A DNA stretch of 10,357 nucleotides from Micrococcaceae bacterium (GTDB taxonomy: Bacteria > Actinomycetota > Actinomycetes > Actinomycetales > Micrococcaceae), in contig DNHA01000224.1 in assembly GCA_003486025.1 (NCBI GenBank), positions 2,404 to 12,760 on the forward strand, in the 5' to 3' direction. The notes below the pieces were generated by a model. That model made no database searches. It had not been told where the DNA came from and was given only the letters and a program-made list of their open reading frames with translations. Position numbers and translations under genes: made by a program. Of the stretch, positions 5,866-10,357 are shown piece by piece (position 1 is the stretch's first letter; the number at the start of each line of letters is the position of its first letter).

Positions 5866-7503
5866 ATGTCTACCCCCACCTCCCTGAACCCGATCCAGAT
5901 CACCGCTACCCCAGTTCGTTACCAGGAACAGATCCTCACCGAACAGGCACTTGAATTCATCGCCACCTTGCACCAGGCTTTTGAGGGCCGCCGTGTCGAG
6001 CTGATGCAGCGCCGTCAGCTGAACCGGGCGCGAATTGCCAACGGGCATGACCCGAAGTTCTTGGAGGAAACAAGCCACATCCGCGAAGATGCGTCCTGGC
6101 AGGTTGCACCTATTGCACCGGGACTTGAAGATCGCCGGGTGGAAATCACCGGGCCGATTGAACGCAAGATGGCCATCAACGCACTGAATTCGGGTGCTAA
6201 CGTTGGGCTGGCTGATATGGAAGATGCTTGCTCTCCTACCTGGCAGAACGTGATCAAGAATCAAGTCAACCTGTTGCGGGTATTGGATGGGGAACTTGAT
6301 TTCACCGACCCTGATGGCCGGGAATACAAGCTGGACAGCTACGAGCTGAGCGATCTGCCAACCATCGTGGTTCGCCCACGCGGCCTGCACCTGCCAGAGA
6401 AGCACCTGCTGATCAACGGCAAGCCGATTGCCGGCGCCTTTGTAGACTTCGGTTTGCACTTCTTCCACAACGCACAGCGTCTGATCGATTCGGGCCGCGG
6501 CGCGTACTACTACCTGCCAAAGCTGGAAAATCACCTCGAAGCACGGTTGTGGAACGACGTATTTGTGCTGGCTCAAGAACTGCTGGGCATCGAGCGCGGC
6601 ACCATTCGCGCCACGGTACTCATCGAGACCATCACCGCCGCATTTGAGATGGAAGAAATCCTCTACGAGCTGCGTGAGCACTCGGCCGGGCTGAACGCAG
6701 GACGCTGGGACTACATCTTCTCGATCATCAAGAACTTCCGTTCCCGCGGTCCGCGCTTCGTCTTCCCGGACCGCGAGCTGGTGACCATGACCAGCCCGTT
6801 CATGCGGGCTTACACCGAACAGCTGGTGCGTGCCTGCCACCGCCGCGGGGCTACCGCAATCGGCGGAATGAGTGCTTTCGTGCCAAGCCGCAAGGATGCT
6901 TCGATCAACCAGATCGCCTTCGAAAAGGTCTCCGAGGACAAGGCCCGCGAAGCCAACGACGGCTTTGACGGTTCGTGGGTGGCGCACCCGGACCTGGTTC
7001 CGGTAGCTCGTGAGGTCTACGACCGGGTACTAGGTGCAAATCCACACCAGATCTCCCGCACCCGTGAGGATGTAGAAGTTTCGGCCAAGGAACTGCTGAA
7101 CGTGGAGGGTCTGGAAGGACTAATCACCGAACGCGGCATCCGGGAAAATATCGAGATCGCCATCCGCTACGTCGAGTCGTGGCTGCGCGGCAACGGCGCG
7201 GTGGCACTGCGCAACCTGATGGAAGATGCCGCTACCGCGGAAATCTCCCGCTCCCAGTTGTGGCAGTGGATCCACCAGTCGGCAATCACCGACACCGGTG
7301 AGGTCATCACCCGGGCCTGGATGCACGAACTGACCGATGAAACCATCGAGAAGATCGAGCGTTTTGAAGGAGACCGCTTCGAACAAGCGGTGGAAATCTT
7401 CGAAGCTTGCGCGCTGCGCGATGACTTCCCCACCTTCCTGACCTCCAACACCTACCAGCGCTACCTGGACACCCCAGCACCGGCCTACGAAATGGCCAGC
7501 TAG
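5866..7503 (+). CDS. aceB: Malate synthase A
   Basis: Condenses glyoxylate with acetyl-CoA to malate, the second step of the glyoxylate shunt. The 545 residues fit the A-type enzyme (about 530-545) and not the 720-residue G type often seen in actinobacteria. Family signature: REHSAGLNAGRWDYIF (270-285). Likely active-site residues, placed by family pattern, are Arg170 in VVRPRG, metal ligands Glu254 (VLIET) and Asp282 (WDYIF), and the catalytic base Asp454 in LMEDAATAEISR. The conserved GSWVAHPDL is at 369-377. Start choice: ATG 5866 has AAGGA 8 bases upstream and follows the aceA-aceB hairpins. The frame is open further upstream into aceA, but that part is read from aceA in another frame and is not family-like. 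It ends at TAG and is followed by a strong terminator, so aceA-aceB forms a two-gene unit. Confidence 0.97.
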   Translation: MSTPTSLNPIQITATPVRYQEQILTEQALEFIATLHQAFEGRRVELMQRRQLNRARIANGHDPKFLEETSHIREDASWQVAPIAPGLEDRRVEITGPIERKMAINALNSGANVGLADMEDACSPTWQNVIKNQVNLLRVLDGELDFTDPDGREYKLDSYELSDLPTIVVRPRGLHLPEKHLLINGKPIAGAFVDFGLHFFHNAQRLIDSGRGAYYYLPKLENHLEARLWNDVFVLAQELLGIERGTIRATVLIETITAAFEMEEILYELREHSAGLNAGRWDYIFSIIKNFRSRGPRFVFPDRELVTMTSPFMRAYTEQLVRACHRRGATAIGGMSAFVPSRKDASINQIAFEKVSEDKAREANDGFDGSWVAHPDLVPVAREVYDRVLGANPHQISRTREDVEVSAKELLNVEGLEGLITERGIRENIEIAIRYVESWLRGNGAVALRNLMEDAATAEISRSQLWQWIHQSAITDTGEVITRAWMHELTDETIEKIERFEGDRFEQAVEIFEACALRDDFPTFLTSNTYQRYLDTPAPAYEMAS

Positions 7504-7568
7504 TCCAGGACAGTAACTCGGCGGTCCGCGCCTGAACTCAACAGCTTGATGTGCACTGCCACGAACTG

Positions 7569-7615
7569 CGGCATTCATCGGATGGTAACCAGCCCATCCG
7601 GGGGATGCCGTTTTT
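7569..7615 (+). terminator. Intrinsic terminator of aceB
   Basis: A long two-part hairpin: the outer stem CGGCATTC (7569-7576) pairs with GGATGCCG (7603-7610) with one G-U pair, and the inner stem CGGATGG (7579-7585) pairs with CCATCCG (7594-7600) around an 8-base loop. It is followed immediately by TTTTT (7611-7615). This is a textbook Rho-independent layout, 65 bases after the aceB stop, and it insulates the next gene. Confidence 0.85.
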
Positions 7616-7625
7616 CGTGCGCGGT

Positions 7626-7631
7626 TAGGAT
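7626..7631 (+). promoter_or_regulatory. Probable -10 box of the alpha/beta hydrolase, leaderless layout
   Basis: TAGGAT is followed by exactly 6 bases and then ATG 7638, so transcription should start on the A of the start codon. There is no ribosome site before the ATG, which supports this reading. The box begins 11 bases after the aceB terminator T-run. No -35 match is visible. Confidence 0.6.
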
Positions 7632-7637
7632 AGCTTC

Positions 7638-8678
7638 ATGGCCTTCCAGTTTCGTTCCCCCACCGAGGAGCTTTGGGGCACCGATGTGCTGGGCGCAGAT
7701 TACGCCAGTCGCAAGCTACCGCTCACGGACGGTTCCACCGCGACACTGATCCGCCACCGTCCAGCTGGCCGCCGGTTGCGCTTCGCGCCGCCCCTGCGTG
7801 GATTAGCGATCCTCTATGTGCACGGCTGGTCTGACTACTTTTTCCAGGCCGAGTTGGCGCAGTTCCTCACCGAGGCAGGGGCGGACTTCTATGCACTGGA
7901 TCTGCGTCATTACGGACGCAACCTCACTAAGCGCAGCACCCCGGGATTCATCACCAACCTGGAAGATTACTTCGAGGAATTTGATGCGGCGCACCGAATT
8001 ATCTCCAGCGCCCACCCCGGCACACGATTTGTGATGCTGGGCCATTCCACCGGAGGGCTCAGCGCATCGCTCTACGCGGCGGCGCACCCCGCCAAGGTAG
8101 ATGCGTTGGCGCTTAATAGTCCGTGGCTGGAATTCCAGGCCTCGGAGCTGGGACGCACTGCATTGGCAAAAATCCTGAAAGCAACCAGCCATCGCAACCC
8201 CTACCGAAATCTTCCGGGCATCGACCCGGGGTTTTACACCCGCACGGTATCCAACCGTTTTGAAGGCGAATGGGACTACAGCTTGGATTGGCGTCCGGCC
8301 AACGGTTTCCCCCTGCACGCCGGATTCATCTCTGCGGTATTCGCGGCCCAGGCAAAGATCAAGAAGGGGCTGGATCTGAAGCAACCGGTGCTGGTCATGC
8401 TCAGCGCCAAAGACTATCTGCTGCCGCGTTGGAATGATGCCGCGACCCGCTCCGATGTGGCACTGAACGTGCAGGTGGTCGCGCAACGAAGCATTAATCT
8501 AGGCCGCGAACTACATCTGGTTCGACTACCGAACGCACTGCATGACGTGTTTCTTTCACCTGTTTCGATACGTTCCGACGCATACCTGCGGCTGGGCTCA
8601 TGGCTGTCCAACATTAAGAGCCAGCAGTCCGACTCAGGTATTGCCCGGGCGGTACAGCGCACCGTAGAACGCGAGTAG
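7638..8678 (+). CDS. Alpha/beta hydrolase (serine hydrolase, lysophospholipase/monoglyceride-lipase-like)
   Basis: A 346-residue cytoplasmic-looking hydrolase without a signal peptide. The alpha/beta core starts at about residue 55 with the oxyanion segment YVHGWSDYF (60-68). The nucleophile elbow is GHSTGG with Ser137. The likely acid is Asp259 (LSAKDYLLP), with Asp273 (RSDVALNV) as an alternative, and the base is His302 (LPNALHDVFLS). A lid-like insert lies between about 165 and 235. The arrangement resembles the serine aminopeptidase S33 / monoacylglycerol lipase group, so it probably cleaves an ester of a lipid or small acyl compound; the substrate cannot be told. The gene appears to be leaderless and independent of aceB. 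Its stop touches the stop of the converging phosphatase gene, leaving no room for a terminator between them. The class is confident, the substrate unknown. Confidence 0.85.
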   Translation: MAFQFRSPTEELWGTDVLGADYASRKLPLTDGSTATLIRHRPAGRRLRFAPPLRGLAILYVHGWSDYFFQAELAQFLTEAGADFYALDLRHYGRNLTKRSTPGFITNLEDYFEEFDAAHRIISSAHPGTRFVMLGHSTGGLSASLYAAAHPAKVDALALNSPWLEFQASELGRTALAKILKATSHRNPYRNLPGIDPGFYTRTVSNRFEGEWDYSLDWRPANGFPLHAGFISAVFAAQAKIKKGLDLKQPVLVMLSAKDYLLPRWNDAATRSDVALNVQVVAQRSINLGRELHLVRLPNALHDVFLSPVSIRSDAYLRLGSWLSNIKSQQSDSGIARAVQRTVERE

Positions 8679-9251
8679 CTACTGGGTTTTGACCGGCGGT
8701 TGTGGCATCTGGTCGTTGACCAGTTTTAGTTCCCAACCCTCGGTTCCATATTCCAGGATCGCTACCGACGCGTTGCGGATGGAGTCCAGCCGGTAACCGG
8801 CAAAATGCGAGAGCGTGTAACGAATAATCGTTCCGTGACAGACTACTGCAACGTTTTTACCCGGGTAATCGGAAGCGATCTGTTCGATGGCGCGCAACCC
8901 GCGGTCAACTACCGATTCCAAAGATTCGATGCCGCCACCGATTTTGCCCGGCCAGCGTTGCTCGGCTTCGGTTTCCAACACCCCTTCACCTTCGCCGTAG
9001 TCACGCTCGATGAGCAGATCATAGGCTGGGCCAAGTTCCAGGCCGAGCCCGTCGGCGATGATCTGGGCGGTTTCACGTGCGCGGCTTAGCGGGGAGGAAA
9101 CGATGACGTCCCAGCGTGCGGAGCCAAGGATCTGCACCGCGTCGCGGGCCTGCGCCCGCCCGGTATCATTCAGCTCGATATTGCTGCTTCCCTGCAACCG
9201 TCCTTCGAGGTTCCAGCGAGTCTGACCGTGTCTGATGAATCCAAGTTCCAT
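8679..9251 (-). CDS. Histidine phosphatase family protein (phosphoglycerate-mutase-like)
   Basis: With the ATG at 9251 the product is 190 residues, typical of the small cytoplasmic members. It has the catalytic RHG motif at 7-9 (His8, which becomes phosphorylated), Arg57 in SSPLSRARETA, the acidic ERDYGEGEG segment with proton donor candidate Glu82, and the second histidine His139 in VVCHGTIIR. The reaction is phosphate ester hydrolysis or mutase. The EGEG-type loop and size fit the phosphatase branch (PhoE/GpmB-like) better than a glycolytic mutase. Start choice: GGGAGA lies 8 bases before ATG 9251 and the RHG motif follows at residue 7, as usual. An in-frame ATG at 9284 would add 11 residues that do not fit the family. 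The gene diverges from the permease and converges with the hydrolase, with adjoining stop codons. The substrate is unknown. Confidence 0.88.
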   Translation of the reverse strand: MELGFIRHGQTRWNLEGRLQGSSNIELNDTGRAQARDAVQILGSARWDVIVSSPLSRARETAQIIADGLGLELGPAYDLLIERDYGEGEGVLETEAEQRWPGKIGGGIESLESVVDRGLRAIEQIASDYPGKNVAVVCHGTIIRYTLSHFAGYRLDSIRNASVAILEYGTEGWELKLVNDQMPQPPVKTQ

Positions 9252-9351
9252 AGGTCCATTCTCCCACTGTGGGTCACTGAGCATGCCGCAGATGAGCTAT
9301 CTCACGATAGAGCTTGACCACAAACAACCCCGGACAGCACCGCACAGCACG

Positions 9352-9357
9352 TAAAAT
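9352..9357 (+). promoter_or_regulatory. Candidate -10 box for the permease, with ACAGCAC repeats upstream
   Basis: TAAAAT at 9352-9357 is close to the sigma-70 consensus and would give a leader of about 80 bases before the permease GTG. No matching -35 is present at 16-18 bases. Directly upstream, ACAGCAC occurs twice (9334-9340 and 9344-9350), 10 bases apart, which could be an activator or repressor site. The 193 bases between the two divergent genes hold nothing else I can support beyond a 5-base-stem hairpin near 9297-9310. Confidence 0.35.
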
Positions 9358-9444
9358 TCTTGAGGCGCCGCTGGCTTAATTTCTTTGAATCACGCGCACC
9401 GCCACTGATCACATGCACCTCAAACAAGATCCGAGATTTTCATC

Positions 9445-10357
9445 GTGACCGATATCAAGGGCTCCCTCGCCCGCGGGCTCACGGCCCGCCACATCCGCTT
9501 CATGGCACTTGGCTCTGCCATTGGCACCGGATTGTTCTACGGTTCTTCCGCTGCCATCCAGGCCGCCGGACCGGCAGTACTCTTCGCCTACATGATTGGT
9601 GGTGCTGCGGTATTTATCGTCATGCGCGCCATGGGCGAGATGGCGGTGAAACATCCGGTTTCTGGTTCATTTGCGCACTATGCGTCTCGTTATCTAGGCC
9701 GCTTCGCGGGGTTTGTCACCGGCTGGACCTTCACTTTTGAGATGGCAATCGTTGCCATTGCCGATGTAACCGCCTTCGGCATTTACATGCGTTTCTGGTT
9801 CCCGCAGGTCTCGCAGTGGATCTGGGTTCTTGCCGTGGTGCTACTCATCGCGGTCATCAACTTGATGAAGGTCAAGGTCTTTGGTGAGACAGAGTTCTGG
9901 TTGGCGGTCATCAAGGTCACCGCAATCATTGCGATGATCATCGGCGGCGCGGCATTAATCGTCTTCGGTTTCACCGCACCGGATTCGGAGACAGCCACTG
10001 GTTTTGCAACCTTAATGAGCGCCGGCACCCTGTTCCCTAATGGATTCATGGGACTGCTGCTGTCCTTCGCTGTAGTGATGTTCGCCTTCGGTGGCATCGA
10101 GACCATCGGGATCACCGCCGGCGAAGCCGAAGATCCAGCGAAGTCTGTCCCGGCCGCGATCAACACCGTGCCCTGGCGCATCTTGCTGTTCTACGTAGCA
10201 TCACTTGCCGTAGTCATGATGCTCTTCGATTGGCGCCAGATCGATGGATCAGCCTCTCCATTCGTGCAGATCTTTGATGCACTGGGCCTGCCGGCCGCTG
10301 CACACGTATTAAATGCCGTGGTTATTACCGCCGCAGTGTCTGCGATCAATGCCGATA
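9445..10357 (+). CDS. APC-family amino acid permease, ProY/HutT-like, 3' end cut by window
   Basis: 304 codons are visible of an expected 450-470. The protein opens with the amino acid transporter signature: [20 protein letters not shown] (10-29), whose GSAIGTG is the unwound substrate-binding part of the first helix. Then come [19 protein letters not shown], the long [11 protein letters not shown] segment, [11 protein letters not shown] and [18 protein letters not shown], all in the order seen in E. coli ProY and Pseudomonas HutT. It should be an inner-membrane proton-coupled importer of proline, histidine or a related amino acid; the exact substrate cannot be settled from similarity alone. 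Start: GTG 9445 gives the expected short N-terminus, and only a weak purine stretch (CGAGA) precedes it. It diverges from the histidine-phosphatase gene. The HutD-family gene upstream is a loose thematic link to histidine only. Confidence 0.92.
   Translation, partial: MTDIKGSLARGLTARHIRFMALGSAIGTGLFYGSSAAIQAAGPAVLFAYMIGGAAVFIVMRAMGEMAVKHPVSGSFAHYASRYLGRFAGFVTGWTFTFEMAIVAIADVTAFGIYMRFWFPQVSQWIWVLAVVLLIAVINLMKVKVFGETEFWLAVIKVTAIIAMIIGGAALIVFGFTAPDSETATGFATLMSAGTLFPNGFMGLLLSFAVVMFAFGGIETIGITAGEAEDPAKSVPAAINTVPWRILLFYVASLAVVMMLFDWRQIDGSASPFVQIFDALGLPAAAHVLNAVVITAAVSAINAD

Noticed and set aside
5851..6987. Long reverse-strand open frame opposite aceB (378 codons)
   Set aside because: It is a shadow of malate synthase. 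No recognisable domain, and the sense strand is unambiguous.

Overview
The window looks like chromosomal DNA from a moderately high-GC actinobacterium, most likely of the Micrococcaceae (Arthrobacter or Glutamicibacter type). The reasons are a RamB-type acetate regulator beside aceA and aceB, frequent GTG/TTG starts, and leaderless promoter layouts (TAGGNT placed 6 bases before a start codon). The genus is inferred from gene content and protein flavour; no search was run.

Left part (1-2703, minus strand): the first 405 codons of a RamB/ScfR-like regulator, cut by the window edge. Upstream of it, reading the same way, is a gene for a 437-residue exported lipoprotein of unknown function, preceded by a seven-codon leader frame that overlaps its GTG start.

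Middle (2704-7637, plus strand): a non-coding stretch of about 250 bases, then a thymidylate-kinase-like P-loop kinase and a HutD/Ves-family protein 9 bases apart. A 312-base regulatory region follows, holding a perfect 20-base inverted repeat, two AACTGC(A/G)AA elements and two ACCCCT elements one helical turn apart. Then come aceA (isocitrate lyase, 433 residues) and aceB (malate synthase A, 545 residues), the two enzymes of the glyoxylate shunt, which allow growth on acetate and fatty acids. An unusually strong hairpin system lies between aceA and aceB, and a convincing intrinsic terminator follows aceB.

Right part (7638-10357): an alpha/beta hydrolase with a leaderless start converges with a histidine-phosphatase gene so tightly that their stop codons touch (TAGCTA). 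Diverging from the phosphatase is an APC-family amino acid permease similar to ProY/HutT, cut by the right edge.

The coherent theme is acetate and glyoxylate metabolism: the regulator gene and its presumed target genes are neighbours, separated by the lipoprotein and the kinase/HutD pair. I see no mobile element, CRISPR array, RNA gene or defence system. The most interesting content is regulatory: the aceA upstream region, the aceA-aceB hairpins and the ramB promoter symmetry. The gene set itself is mostly ordinary core metabolism.
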